DNA of 64,000 nt from Olavius sp. associated proteobacterium Delta 1 (GCA_902749685.1 CACVKW010000830.1:17585-81584); one strand, 5' to 3'. Positions 16,343 through 25,580 are shown, counted from the stretch's first letter. Notes: generated by a model not told the origin, from the letters alone. Numbers and translations are program-made.

Positions 16343-17474
16343 GCTGGCACCCTGTCGTTTGATTCTGAAAAAGTCGATCCCGGATAAAACGGCTGATTTG
16401 TTCCGCTCCATTTATCTCCCGTCGTGGTAGCCGATTTAAGTTCAGCAGATCCGGGAGATTAGCGATCCACCGTCCGCTGCAAAAATCCGGCTCTTTCAGA
16501 TAAACCCCCTGCATTTCCTTTTCAATGAAAGCCACGATCGGTTCGGATTCGCGGAAATCTGATCGCACCACGTATCCGAACGGAACCCCTGCATGGTAGA
16601 CCTCGGCCAAGGTGCTGTAACCGACTTTGCCGACAACCGCGTCTGAAGCGTTAACCAGATCCGGATGATAAAAATCTGAACGATGAGGCAGGATAACATA
16701 ATTATCCCGGATCTCCATGTTCGGACCGGCACCCGGCATGACAAAATGGAAATCCGGCAGCTTTTTTAACGCATTCAGAAAGCCATAGCTTTGTTTTATG
16801 CCTCCGGTGGTGATCAATACCATCCTGGCAGATTCCGGTAAACCCAGCCGTTTTCTGATCCGATAAACTGAGGTTCTCATTTTTCTGCTGACGGGCGGGG
16901 TGGTCAGGTCTGCCGAACCGCGGCAGCAGACGGGTTCTGTCTTTATATGATAATCGGCAGACTGAAACACGGACCGCAAATATTCAATATGCCTGTTGAA
17001 ACGATTATCGGCACTGGCATATTGCTCGTAAATCCAATCCCAAGTGAAATTTTCAACCAGGACCGAGGGAATTCCGGCTTCGTTTGCAATCGGAATGCCC
17101 AGCGGAGAGATATCACAGATAATTAATACACAGTTTAATTTTTTGACGGTTGCGGTAATTTCGGAAATCAGCGACGCTGGAAAAGGCAAGAAATCGTTTA
17201 AGCTGCGCAGCGTTTTATTCAGGCTGGCCTGAAACGCCGTTTTTTGGACCAGACCGATATCGGTTAACAGTGCATGGCAGGTAAATGAAGCCGACAGTGA
17301 ATCCCGAAAAAACCAGGAAGGCACGGTCGTAAAAATTTCAAATCCAACTGAGGCATCAATATCCGAGATGGCCTGCATCACGGCAGCTGCCCGGGCGGCG
17401 TGGCCAAACCCGTGGGGCGAGATAAAATAGGCTATTCGTTTTACATTAGTTTTATAGTCACTTTGTTGCGGCAT
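16335..17474 (-). CDS. MurG/UGT-like glycosyltransferase
   Basis: 379 residues with a GT-B layout: N-terminal 'IAYFISPHGFGHAARAAAVMQ' near residue 13 (glycine-rich acceptor-side loop) and a C-terminal 'VGKVGYSTLAEVYHAGVPFGYV' near 290, the nucleotide-sugar binding segment seen in MurG and UDP-glycosyltransferase relatives. The central 'VLITTGGIKQSYGF' starts the donor domain. No signal peptide. It is the first gene of an overlapping pair with the YpsA-like protein. The substrate is unknown. A hairpin-rich 95-base gap separates it from pal upstream. Confidence 0.82.
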   Translation of the reverse strand: MPQQSDYKTNVKRIAYFISPHGFGHAARAAAVMQAISDIDASVGFEIFTTVPSWFFRDSLSASFTCHALLTDIGLVQKTAFQASLNKTLRSLNDFLPFPASLISEITATVKKLNCVLIICDISPLGIPIANEAGIPSVLVENFTWDWIYEQYASADNRFNRHIEYLRSVFQSADYHIKTEPVCCRGSADLTTPPVSRKMRTSVYRIRKRLGLPESARMVLITTGGIKQSYGFLNALKKLPDFHFVMPGAGPNMEIRDNYVILPHRSDFYHPDLVNASDAVVGKVGYSTLAEVYHAGVPFGYVVRSDFRESEPIVAFIEKEMQGVYLKEPDFCSGRWIANLPDLLNLNRLPRREINGAEQISRFIRDRLFQNQTTGCQHD

Positions 17475-17511
17475 TCAATAAGGTTACAAATGAATCAAAA
17501 TTAAAATTAAC

Positions 17512-17563
17512 GAATCCGCCGGGGCGGATAAACTCCTAATTGAGCGTTTTTTACTCAGTTAGG
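17512..17563 (-). terminator. Two hairpins between pal and the glycosyltransferase
   Basis: Downstream of pal on the minus strand, arms at 17554-17563 and 17535-17544 (CCTAACTGAG / CTCAATTAGG, one mismatch) form a hairpin with an A-rich loop. A second follows at about 17513-17528 (ATCCGCC / GGCGGAT). There is no obvious T-run, so either partial termination or mRNA processing is possible. Confidence 0.4.
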
Positions 17564-17569
17564 GTACCT

Positions 17570-18166
17570 CTATTCAATGATTACAAAATGGGCGCGTCGA
17601 TTTTTAGCCCAGCCTTCCTCGGATTGCGCGAACTCGATTGGACGTTCCTCGCCATAGCTGATCGTGTTCAGCCTGGATGAATTGATTCCCAGATCAGCCA
17701 GAAATGCACTGACGCTCTGAGCGCGACCTTCTCCCAGCGCCAGGTTGTATTCGTTGGTCCCCCGGTTATCGCAGTGTCCCTCGATGGTAATTGTCGCTGC
17801 GGGGTTTGCTCGCAGCCATTTTGCTTTTTTGGTCAGTATTTCCTGTGCATCCGGAGTCAACCGAATACTGTCGAATTCAAAATAAACATCTTCGTTTTCA
17901 AATATGGATTTAGCAGACGCCGTCCTGTAAGCGGCCATCCCATCGCTGAGGCTTTCATCGCTGAGGTTTTCTTCCTGTAGGGCTTTCTGGCGCTCAAGCT
18001 CTCTTTGCCTTGCTTCCTCTTCAGCACGTCTTTGTGCTTCTTCCGCTGCCGTCGTCGTTGTCGGTTCGGAACTTATTTTTTTCTTGGCGCATGAAGAAAC
18101 AGAAAAGGTTACCAATAGCGCCAGAACTAGAGTCAAGGCCAAAACAGTCGATTTTTTTTTCATCAT
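17570..18166 (-). CDS. pal: Peptidoglycan-associated lipoprotein (OmpA C-terminal domain)
   Basis: 198 residues. A lipoprotein signal peptide ends at Cys26 ('TFSVSSCAKKK'). A charged Glu/Arg-rich helix (about residues 40-70) links to the OmpA-like peptidoglycan-binding domain (about 85-198) with 'VYFEFDSIRLTPDAQEIL', 'IEGHCDNRGTNEYNLALGEGRA' and 'ISYGEERP'. Pal anchors the outer membrane to peptidoglycan and normally works with TolA/TolB, which are not in the window. The linker is longer than in compact Pal proteins. Placement outside a tol operon makes the exact paralogue uncertain. Confidence 0.9.
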   Translation of the reverse strand: MMKKKSTVLALTLVLALLVTFSVSSCAKKKISSEPTTTTAAEEAQRRAEEEARQRELERQKALQEENLSDESLSDGMAAYRTASAKSIFENEDVYFEFDSIRLTPDAQEILTKKAKWLRANPAATITIEGHCDNRGTNEYNLALGEGRAQSVSAFLADLGINSSRLNTISYGEERPIEFAQSEEGWAKNRRAHFVIIE

Positions 18167-18329
18167 TTGCTTCTCCCGTGGAAAAAATGTGCAGGTCTAA
18201 AAAAAATAGCAGTTGATAATGATTTTACCTGATTTCAAACATATATATCATCAAAGACGGTTTGTCAAAAAGAGGCGGGCCATTTTCGGGGTATCGTAAA
18301 AGTAAATGTGGTAAGCGTGCGTTGTATCA

Positions 18330-18430
18330 GGAAGTTTGGTCAGACAGTAAAATCCGAAACCCGAGATCTGTAATCCGCAATCGACAGACCCGCATCCCTC
18401 ATTCCGAATTCCACATGCCACCTTCCGAAT
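18330..18430. repeat. Intergenic word repeats (AATCCG / ATTCCGAATTC)
   Basis: Between pal and livH, short near-repeats occur: AAATCCGAAACCCGAG, TAATCCGCAATCGAC, CATTCCGAATTCCAC and CTTCCGAATTCAAC. The same words occur at about 15495, 23585 and 28660. This resembles slowly diverging intergenic repeats rather than coding sequence. Confidence 0.5.
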
Positions 18431-18435
18431 TCAAC

Positions 18436-19317
18436 TCACACTCTTTCCTTAAACTCCTTACCCAATAGGCCCTCGGGCCGTACCAGCAGAACCAGGATAA
18501 TAATCAGGAAGGCAAGGGTATTTTTAAACGCCACGGATATGTATCCACCCGCCAGGCTTTCGGATATCCCTAGTATGATTCCGCCAACGATCGCACCGGG
18601 CAGGCTGTTCAGTCCACCTAATATTGCGGCCGCAAATCCTTTGAGGAAAGGTTCCAGCATAAAAAAAGGATCCAGCAAAAATGTTGGTGCCAGGAATAAC
18701 CCGGCCAGAACACCCAGCAAGGCGGCCAGGCCCCAGCTTAAGGCCAGGATCTGCCGCGTGGGAATCCCCATGGTTTGGGCGGCCGGAAGATTTTCAGAAG
18801 TTCCGCGCATGGCCAGCCCGATGCGTGTTTTTTGAACCAACAGATACAACAGCAGACAAACCAGCAGCCCAACGCCGATGGTTCCGAGACTCAACTGGCT
18901 GATGACTACGGTGCCGAAGGTGTAGGTTGTTATATCCGACAGCGGAAATGGAAATGATTGGGGCTCGGTTCCCCCGAAATAGGCGACCAGCCCCTGAAGG
19001 ATCAGACCAAGTCCCAGGGTCAGAATGATTTGGCTCAGCTGGTTGGCTTCGCGACGCTGGGCCGGAATCAAGACGCAGAAATAAAACGCCATCGCCAAAC
19101 CGGCCCCGAATAAAAGTGCCAGCACAAAAGTAACCGCAAAAGGAAGCTCAAACCCGATCAACATGAAGGCGAAAAAAGTACCTGCCGTGGTGATATCGCC
19201 GTGGGCAAAGTTCAAAATACGGGTCGAACGATATATCAGCGCAAGCCCCAGGGCAACCAGAGCATAGATGGCGCCGGTTGAAAGTCCTGATACCAGGTAT
19301 TGCAAAAAGTTTGACAT
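18436..19317 (-). CDS. livH: Branched-chain amino acid-type ABC transporter permease LivH
   Basis: 293 residues, about eight hydrophobic helices. The family signature is visible early: 'GAIYALVALGLALIYRSTRILNFAHGDI' region at residues 16-43. It forms the inner-membrane channel with LivM. It is the last gene of the minus-strand group livK-livG-livF-acyl-CoA ligase-livM-livH, separated from livM by 225 bases that carry an inverted word repeat. The transported substrate may be a branched-chain amino acid or, given the ligase in the middle of the cluster, a carboxylic acid. Confidence 0.92.
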   Translation of the reverse strand: MSNFLQYLVSGLSTGAIYALVALGLALIYRSTRILNFAHGDITTAGTFFAFMLIGFELPFAVTFVLALLFGAGLAMAFYFCVLIPAQRREANQLSQIILTLGLGLILQGLVAYFGGTEPQSFPFPLSDITTYTFGTVVISQLSLGTIGVGLLVCLLLYLLVQKTRIGLAMRGTSENLPAAQTMGIPTRQILALSWGLAALLGVLAGLFLAPTFLLDPFFMLEPFLKGFAAAILGGLNSLPGAIVGGIILGISESLAGGYISVAFKNTLAFLIIILVLLVRPEGLLGKEFKERV

Positions 19318-19384
19318 ATTAATGCCTCTGATGAGTTATTGCGACGCCGAATAAAACAAATTCAATTTAACCCATAGGGTCTGG

Positions 19385-19475
19385 TCCGGCAGATTCTGGA
19401 TCCTGGTTGCTGGATACTCGATGGTCCCAGCCATCTTTTCTGCCAGCATCCAGCGTCCAGTATCCAGCATCTGCC
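19385..19475. repeat. Inverted word repeat (GCTGGATA / TATCCAGC)
   Basis: In the livM-livH gap, CTGGATCCTGGTTGCTGGATAC (about 19393-19415) faces CCAGCGTCCAGTATCCAGC (about 19450-19470). The CTGGAT word is iterated in one arm and its complement in the other, giving a potential hairpin. Confidence 0.55.
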
Positions 19476-19541
19476 ACAAAAAATTTGAACGTACATTTGT
19501 AATGTTAGATGCAAAATTTCTGACCGTCCTTGTCCGATCCG

Positions 19542-20522
19542 TTACCGAAACGGCCAATTTCGAAAGTACATCCTCATTTTAAGCCAGCGCCCATTTAATC
19601 CCAGCGGTTCGAATATCAACACCAGAAGAATGGTGGTACCGAAAACAACCGGCACCATCTCTTTAAATTCGCTAAACAACTGAGGCACCAGGATCACAAA
19701 CGCCGCGCCCATGATAGATCCTTCGATCGACGCTAAGCCGCCGATGATAACGGCGACAAACAGGGTAATGGATTCCATGAAGGTGAACATATTGGGCTCG
19801 AGATAACCTATTAAGAGACCGAAAAGCCCTCCCTGAATCCCGGTGTAAAAGGAGCTGATGGCAAAGGAAAGCAGTTTGTAGCGGGTTAAATTGACGCCGA
19901 GAATCTCTGCTGCGATGTCATTGTCGCGAATGGCGATAAAGGCGCGTCCCATGTAGGAAGAGATAATATTATATGACAGCAGGGTAAATACCAGTGCAAT
20001 TAAAAAGTTAAAATAATAATTGAACGTGGCGGCGGGCATATCAAAAGGGGGTGTTAATTTGTTAACCATCAGCCCCATGCGGCCACCTGATAACATCTCT
20101 GAATTGACGAAAATCTGATAGACGGCAATGCCGAAGCCCATCGTAACGATGGCCAGATAAGGCCCTTTGAGGCGCAGAGAGGGGAATCCGACAAGAATGC
20201 CGAAAATTCCGGCTGACAGTCCGGCCGCGAAAATACTCAGAGGCCACGGAATGCCCCATTGATTCAGGTGACCGAAGGTAAAGGCTCCGATGGCCAGGAA
20301 ACCGGCTTGGCCGAATGATATCTGACCGGTATATCCGATGAGAATATTCTGGCCCTGAACTCCGATGCTGTAAATAAAAATAATCGTGACAATATAGGTA
20401 ATGTGTTCCGGTGCAAACCACGGCAGCAGGAGCAGACAGAGCACAACCGCACCGACCCAGACCCGGGTCCACGGTTTGCGGATGAGCTGGAGCTCTTCCT
20501 TGTAACTTTCAATGAGGTCCAT
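19542..20522 (-). CDS. livM: Branched-chain amino acid-type ABC transporter permease LivM
   Basis: 326 residues with about nine membrane segments. Signature segments include 'GYTGQISFGQAGFLAIGAF' near residue 64 and 'GPYLAIVTMGFGIAVYQI' near 119, both typical of LivM. It pairs with LivH to form the permease. The start codon (ATG at 20522) lacks a strong ribosome binding site. An inverted repeat of GGTGTCAG words lies upstream, between it and the acyl-CoA ligase. Confidence 0.92.
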   Translation of the reverse strand: MDLIESYKEELQLIRKPWTRVWVGAVVLCLLLLPWFAPEHITYIVTIIFIYSIGVQGQNILIGYTGQISFGQAGFLAIGAFTFGHLNQWGIPWPLSIFAAGLSAGIFGILVGFPSLRLKGPYLAIVTMGFGIAVYQIFVNSEMLSGGRMGLMVNKLTPPFDMPAATFNYYFNFLIALVFTLLSYNIISSYMGRAFIAIRDNDIAAEILGVNLTRYKLLSFAISSFYTGIQGGLFGLLIGYLEPNMFTFMESITLFVAVIIGGLASIEGSIMGAAFVILVPQLFSEFKEMVPVVFGTTILLVLIFEPLGLNGRWLKMRMYFRNWPFR

Positions 20523-20605
20523 ACTTCCTACTTTCGGGAGATATCCACAGAGCTATACTATCTCCTTTACATTCGTGAATCAGTCGTTGGTTACTTTATT
20601 TATTG

Positions 20606-20686
20606 GTTTCAGGTTTCAGGTGTCAGTTATCAAGATAGCGAAATTAGATGCTGACACCTGAACACTGACACCTGAAGCCTAAAACC
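20606..20686. repeat. Inverted word repeat (TTCAGGTGTCAG / CTGACACCTGAA)
   Basis: GGTTTCAGGTTTCAGGTG (about 20606) and its following TCAG face CTGACACCTGAA (20651-20662), repeated again as CTGACACCTGAA (about 20665-20676) and ending AAAACC. The arms could form a long stem between the ligase and livM genes. Confidence 0.6.
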
Positions 20687-20749
20687 ATCATGTAAGAAAG
20701 TTTAAAGACATAATTTAGCGTAGACTTGTAAACTTGCACCACCGCAACA

Positions 20750-22552
20750 TTACCCTTGGTATAATCCATCGATCATATCCGCATATCGTTTTTCCAGAAA
20801 TGCCCGTTTGACCTTTTTGGTTGGCGTCACATCGCCGTCTTCTTCATAAAATCGTCTGGGCAGCAAAGCGAATTTTTTAATGGTTTCGACTTGGGACAGG
20901 TTTTTATTCATTTCCTGAACTTCGTGGTGAATCAGTTTCTGGATCGCGCCATTCTGGGTCAGGTCGGCAAAGGTGGTAAACGGAATCCGGTTGTCCTGGG
21001 CATACTTGGTGACAGTGTCTTCATCGATTAATATGAGTGCGGTCAGAAACTTGCGCCGATCGCCGATAACGACGGCGTCCTGGATATACGAGCTGAATTT
21101 CAGTTTGTTTTCGATGAACGCCGGCGTAATGTTTTTTCCGCCCGCTGTAATGATGATATCTTTTTTGCGGTCAAGGATTTTGAGATGCCCGCCTTCCAGT
21201 GCCCCGACATCCCCGGTTTGCAGCCAGCCGTTTTTAACGGTTTGCGAGGTCAGTTCCGGATTTTTATAATAGCCTTGAAATACATTGTGGCCTTTGGCCA
21301 AAATTTCACCATCCGCAGCAATTCTGACCTCTACCCCCGGAAGGGGCTCTCCGACATATCCTAAACGCGGGCTGTCAATCCCTTGAATCGCAATGACGCC
21401 GGTGGATTCCGTTTGGCCATATCCTTCGCGCAGCGGGACGCCCAGGGCATTGTAGAATTCAAAAAGCTCCGGCGAGGCCGGGGCGGCGCCGCAGACACCA
21501 TAGCGCACCCGTTCAAGTCCCAGTTGCCGTTTTAGATGGTAGAGCACCAGAAAGTAAAGCGGCCAGTAGGCTATGGCCCAGAGAATCCGCTGACTGGAAT
21601 TTTTGTCCGTGCGCACGTATCGCAGGCCGACCCTCACTGCCAGGCGATAAAAAGCCCGTTTGACAAGGGTCGAATCCGACATCCGGATTTCGATCATCGA
21701 CATAAATTTTTCCCAGATCCGGGGAACACTGGCAAAGATGGTGGGGGATACTTCCCGCAGGTTAAGGGGCAACGTGTCCATGCTTTCAACAAAATTAACG
21801 GTTGCGCCACTATGAATCGCCTGAAATACGGACAGGAGATTCTCATAAATATGGGCCAGCGGCAGATAAGACAACAATTCATCATCGACCTTGAAGGCGA
21901 CCGCCTGGGTAAAGGATTCCGTAAGGCTCAGAATATTGTCGTGGCTGATCATGGCCCCTTTCGGCCGACCGGTGGTACCCGAGGTGTAGATCATCATGGC
22001 GGTGTCCCGCGGACCTATGTCATCCATGCGCTCTGTGACACTGGTGGGGTAATCCCTGAGGTGGGCATCGCCCTGTTCGAGAAACGCGTCGTAAAATATG
22101 ATACCCTCATGGGTAAAACCCCAGAGACCTTTCGGATCCCAGACGACCACACTTTTTAACTGCGCCAGATCTTTGTAAATTTGTAGAACTTTATCGACCT
22201 GCTCTTCATTTTCGACAAAAAGGAGTTTGGACTCTGAGTGGCCCACCACGTAGGCGACCTGTTCCGGAGCATTTGTGGAGTAGACGCCGCAGGTTACACA
22301 ACCGATAGCCATGGTCGCCAGATGACAGACGAGCCATTCGGGTCGGTTATCTCCGAGAATCGCCACCCGGTCGCCCGCTTGAAGTCCGGCACGAATCAAC
22401 CCGGCAGAGGTTTTCTTCACCATTTTGCCATATTCGTCCCAGGTGATGCGGTTCCAGATACCAAATTCCTTGCGCCGCAGGGCAATTCGATTGCCTTGGG
22501 TGTTAACCTGTTTAAAAAACAGATGGGGCAAGGTGGGTGTGTCGATCCCCAT
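20750..22552 (-). CDS. Long-chain-type acyl-CoA synthetase (AMP-forming)
   Basis: 600 residues, FadD15-like. AMP-binding motif 'MIYTSGTTGRPKGAMISHDN' near residue 188, 'GYGQTESTGVIAI' near 378, 'LQTGDVGALEGGHLKILDRKKDII' near 445, and C-terminal 'TPTKKVKR' with the catalytic Lys. It activates a carboxylic acid to its CoA thioester via an acyl-adenylate. It is embedded in a liv-type ABC transporter cluster: its start overlaps the livF stop by one base (TAATG). This suggests that the transporter imports the acid that the ligase activates, for example an aromatic, branched or fatty acid. The specificity is inference. Confidence 0.92.
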   Translation of the reverse strand: MGIDTPTLPHLFFKQVNTQGNRIALRRKEFGIWNRITWDEYGKMVKKTSAGLIRAGLQAGDRVAILGDNRPEWLVCHLATMAIGCVTCGVYSTNAPEQVAYVVGHSESKLLFVENEEQVDKVLQIYKDLAQLKSVVVWDPKGLWGFTHEGIIFYDAFLEQGDAHLRDYPTSVTERMDDIGPRDTAMMIYTSGTTGRPKGAMISHDNILSLTESFTQAVAFKVDDELLSYLPLAHIYENLLSVFQAIHSGATVNFVESMDTLPLNLREVSPTIFASVPRIWEKFMSMIEIRMSDSTLVKRAFYRLAVRVGLRYVRTDKNSSQRILWAIAYWPLYFLVLYHLKRQLGLERVRYGVCGAAPASPELFEFYNALGVPLREGYGQTESTGVIAIQGIDSPRLGYVGEPLPGVEVRIAADGEILAKGHNVFQGYYKNPELTSQTVKNGWLQTGDVGALEGGHLKILDRKKDIIITAGGKNITPAFIENKLKFSSYIQDAVVIGDRRKFLTALILIDEDTVTKYAQDNRIPFTTFADLTQNGAIQKLIHHEVQEMNKNLSQVETIKKFALLPRRFYEEDGDVTPTKKVKRAFLEKRYADMIDGLYQG

Positions 22553-23328
22553 TACCAGGTCCTCCTTTTTTTATAAAGTCGCCAGCCTTTGGGTGATGTG
22601 GTTTCCTTGCCAACACCAAGGTAAAGCTCCTGCACATCCTCGTTTTCCTGAAGTTCCTGGGGTCTTCCTTCGAGTACGATTCGGCCGGATTCCATGATAT
22701 AGCCAAAGGTGGCGATACCCAGTGCCAGTTTGGCATTTTGCTCCACCAGCAGAATCGTTGTTCCGGCCTGGCTGATTTTCAACAGGGCGTCATAGACCTG
22801 GCGGGCGACTTTGGGAGCCAGGCCGAGGGAAGGCTCATCGAGCATCAGGAGTTTTGGCCGGCGCAACATGGCCCGGGCCATGGCCAGCATCTGCTGCTCG
22901 CCGCCGGATAAGGTTTCAGCTTCCTGATCAGCCCGTTCCTGAAGAATTGGGAATAGTTCATAAATAAATTCAAAGTCTTCTTTTAGCCCGGAATCCTTGC
23001 GTCCCCAGCAGCCTAAATCTAAATTCTCCCTTACGGTCAGTTCTCTGAACAGCCCCCTGTCTTCAGGTACATAGACGATGCCCAGGCGCGCTATTCTTTC
23101 AGGGGCCAGTCGATGGATGCGCTTTCCCATAAACGCAATGGTACCCTTATTAGGCTGGTCTTTCAGCAATCCGGCTATGGTTTTCAGCAGGGTGGTTTTG
23201 CCCGCGCCGTTGGGACCTAGAACAGCAAATATCTCTTTTTCCTTTACTTCCAGCGAGAGTCCATGCAGCGCGTAGATGCGATCGTAGTAAAGGGTTTCAA
23301 TCGTGGCAATTTTCAACAACGGTTCCAT
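22552..23328 (-). CDS. livF: Branched-chain amino acid-type ABC transporter ATP-binding protein LivF
   Basis: 258 residues from the ATG at 23328. A longer frame to 23433 exists, but its extra 35 residues read through repeat-rich intergenic sequence. Walker A 'GPNGAGKTTL', signature 'LSGGEQQMLAMARAM' and Walker B 'LLMLDEPSLGLAP' are all present. It is one of the two nucleotide-binding subunits and is translationally linked to the acyl-CoA ligase downstream. Confidence 0.93.
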   Translation of the reverse strand: MEPLLKIATIETLYYDRIYALHGLSLEVKEKEIFAVLGPNGAGKTTLLKTIAGLLKDQPNKGTIAFMGKRIHRLAPERIARLGIVYVPEDRGLFRELTVRENLDLGCWGRKDSGLKEDFEFIYELFPILQERADQEAETLSGGEQQMLAMARAMLRRPKLLMLDEPSLGLAPKVARQVYDALLKISQAGTTILLVEQNAKLALGIATFGYIMESGRIVLEGRPQELQENEDVQELYLGVGKETTSPKGWRLYKKRRTW

Positions 23329-23333
23329 AAAAT

Positions 23334-23622
23334 TTGTCCGTGGTCCGTGGCTTGTTGTCCGCTGTATGCAGCTGTTGCTTTTTATATCCCATTTCAAAGT
23401 CATAATTAACTGAGGAATCGTGGAACTCTTCAAAACTGCTTCGCTGCGTGGATAATCCCCACCAAAACCGGCTGAACTCGACCCTCAGGGCTCGTAACGA
23501 TATTCTACTAACCGTTCTTTGCAGCACGAATTGAGATTTTAAATATAACAACGGACAACACACAACGGACGGTACACAATTCTATTCATTTCCCACTTCC
23601 GCATTCCGACTTCCCACTTCTC
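23334..23622. repeat. Repeat-rich livG-livF gap
   Basis: The gap interrupts an otherwise tight transporter operon. GTCCGTGGTCCGTGGCTTG (about 23337) is faced by words such as ACAACGGACAACACACAACG (about 23548), an inverted relation across roughly 200 bases. It is followed by CCACTTCCGCATTCCGACTT near 23590. No gene is supported here. Confidence 0.5.
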
Positions 23623-23623
23623 G

Positions 23624-24376
23624 CTAATCTTCTCCCACGTATGCTGTGATAACCTCGGGTGACCGCTGCACTTCTTCCGGGGAACCTTCGGCGATCAATT
23701 CTCCATGGTCAAAGGCGATCATCCGATGCGCCAGACGGGAAGCGATCTTTAGGTCGTGTTCAACCAGAATAATGGCGGTTTTATAGCGTCCCCGGATTTC
23801 AGTGATGTGATAAGCGGTTTCCTCCTTTTCCTCGGCGGTCAATCCGGCGAAGGGCTCATCCAGAAGGAGCAGACGCGGTTCCATGGCGATGGCTCGGCCG
23901 ATCTCACATCTTTTCTGAACGCCGTAAGGGCAGTCGGAAATTCGAGACTGCCGGTAGGCCTGCAGATCCAGAAAATCAATGATTTCTTCCACCACTTCGC
24001 GATGGCGTAATTCCTCGGCCCGCCTCCGCAAATAGGCGTTTAAGGGATTTTTTTTAAATTTAATATGTCTTCCCAGCAGCAGGTTGTCGAGGACAGTCAT
24101 GTGGAGGAAAAGGCGCAGATTTTGAAAGGTACGGGCAATCCCTTTTTGGGCGACGGCATCCGGGGAGAGCCCCAGAAGGCTCTCCCCTTCGAAAAATATC
24201 TCTCCGCGGTCCGGACGATATACCCCGGATATACAGTTGAAAAGCGTTGTTTTGCCGGATCCGTTCGGCCCGATCACCGTCAGGATTTCTTGCGGAATGA
24301 CGTTGAGATCTACCTCCTGCAGGGCATGGATGCCCCCGAAACTAATCGACAGCCCGTGAATGCGCAATAGGTCCAT
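23624..24376 (-). CDS. livG: Branched-chain amino acid-type ABC transporter ATP-binding protein LivG
   Basis: 250 residues from the ATG at 24376, 4 bases after the livK stop, preferred over an ATG inside livK at 24424. Walker A 'GPNGSGKTTLFNCISGVYRP', Walker B 'LLLLDEPFAGLTAEE' and the LivG-specific long loop 'GIARTFQNLRLFLHMTVLDN' are visible. The signature reads 'CPYGVQKRCEIGRA' instead of the usual LSYGQQR-type string, a moderate variation. It partners LivF, LivM and LivH. Confidence 0.93.
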   Translation of the reverse strand: MDLLRIHGLSISFGGIHALQEVDLNVIPQEILTVIGPNGSGKTTLFNCISGVYRPDRGEIFFEGESLLGLSPDAVAQKGIARTFQNLRLFLHMTVLDNLLLGRHIKFKKNPLNAYLRRRAEELRHREVVEEIIDFLDLQAYRQSRISDCPYGVQKRCEIGRAIAMEPRLLLLDEPFAGLTAEEKEETAYHITEIRGRYKTAIILVEHDLKIASRLAHRMIAFDHGELIAEGSPEEVQRSPEVITAYVGED

Positions 24377-24380
24377 AGTC

Positions 24381-25580
24381 TTAGAAGAGGGGCTGGAAAA
24401 CGGTAAACGGTTCCAGGCCGACAACCTTTCCGCCTTTGGCCTGGCCCATACGCGAGGCGTTGTTGCCGTTGTGGCGGTCCGGTCCGTAGGATACCCGGGC
24501 GCCGAGGTTTTCGGCTTTCCATTCCTTGATTTTTTCCATACCCATGATCATCGATTCGGGGGTCAGGTTGCGACCGGCGTTTTTAAGACCCTCTGCCAGG
24601 TGCATCATCGATGTAGCTCCAAAAAGGGCTAAAAACTCTTTGCCTTCGATTTTGGGGTTGTACTTTTTCAGGATCTCCGCCACCCGATCGGCGTCCGGAT
24701 CCGTGCCCGGTAAACCGGAATTTCCGGGAAGTCCCACATATGTTCCTTCCCAGGTCGGCCCGGCGATTTTGTACATTATGGCATCCGCTAACGGAAAAGA
24801 TGCCAGAACCTTAGGTTGATAACCCACTTTGGCGAGTGTTTTGGTGATGATGGCGCCGTGGGTTGGGGACGCATAGATGACCAGGGTGTCGGCTCCGGAT
24901 TCCTTGAGTTTGAGCGCATGGGTGCTCAAGGCACGTTCGGTGATTTCATAAGGTACGGCACCTACCAGCTTGGCCCTACCGGCGGTGGCTGCCAGGCCTT
25001 TTTTGACACCTTCCAGTCCCATTTTCCCGTAGTCGTCATTCTGATAAAAGGCGGCGATTTTTTTGCTGCCCAGATTCTTGACGGCCCAGGCGGTCATATA
25101 TTTTCCTTCGTCTTCGTAATCAGGGTAAGTGACAAACACATATTTTAACGATTTTGGGGATACTCGGGTCCAGATCCGGATATCACCGTAGGCCGTAATC
25201 AGCGGAATTTCGTTTTCACCAAAAAAATCTTTGGAGGCGTTTACGATGGCCGTTCCAAGCAGACCGCAGACCGCAAATACCTTGCTTTTCATTTCCCGCA
25301 GGTTGGCCATTGCCCGGGCCGGATTGTAGCCGTCGTCTTTCATAATAACCTTGATTTTGCGGCCGTGGATACCGCCATTGTCATTAATATAGTCAGCCCA
25401 GGCTTTGCCACCCAACCCGGTGACGCCCCACAGGGCTGCCGGGCCCGACAACGGTGTTGTCCAGCCAATAACCACTTCGGTGTCTGTAACACCGCGTACA
25501 TCGGCGGCACTGCCGATAGACGCAAGGGCTAAGATGATAGCCAGCAGGGTTCCAATTCCGTATAAGTTTTTTTTCATCAT
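24381..25580 (-). CDS. livK: Branched-chain amino acid-type ABC transporter substrate-binding protein
   Basis: 399 residues with a signal peptide (about 1-25, 'ILALASIGSAADV'). The periplasmic-binding fold type I is indicated by 'VIGWTTPLSGPAALWGVTGLGG' region near residue 37, 'GIHGRKIKVIMKDDGYNPARA' and later 'AAFYQNDDYGKMGLEGVKKGL'. It leads the transporter operon; the promoter should lie in the 600-base upstream gap. An AGGAGA site precedes the ATG. Length and motifs suit binding of an amino acid or another small carboxylate. Confidence 0.92.
   Translation of the reverse strand: MMKKNLYGIGTLLAIILALASIGSAADVRGVTDTEVVIGWTTPLSGPAALWGVTGLGGKAWADYINDNGGIHGRKIKVIMKDDGYNPARAMANLREMKSKVFAVCGLLGTAIVNASKDFFGENEIPLITAYGDIRIWTRVSPKSLKYVFVTYPDYEDEGKYMTAWAVKNLGSKKIAAFYQNDDYGKMGLEGVKKGLAATAGRAKLVGAVPYEITERALSTHALKLKESGADTLVIYASPTHGAIITKTLAKVGYQPKVLASFPLADAIMYKIAGPTWEGTYVGLPGNSGLPGTDPDADRVAEILKKYNPKIEGKEFLALFGATSMMHLAEGLKNAGRNLTPESMIMGMEKIKEWKAENLGARVSYGPDRHNGNNASRMGQAKGGKVVGLEPFTVFQPLF

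Noticed and set aside
21536..22159. 207-codon plus-strand open frame opposite the acyl-CoA ligase
   Set aside because: Antisense to a conserved enzyme, no domain or ribosome binding site.
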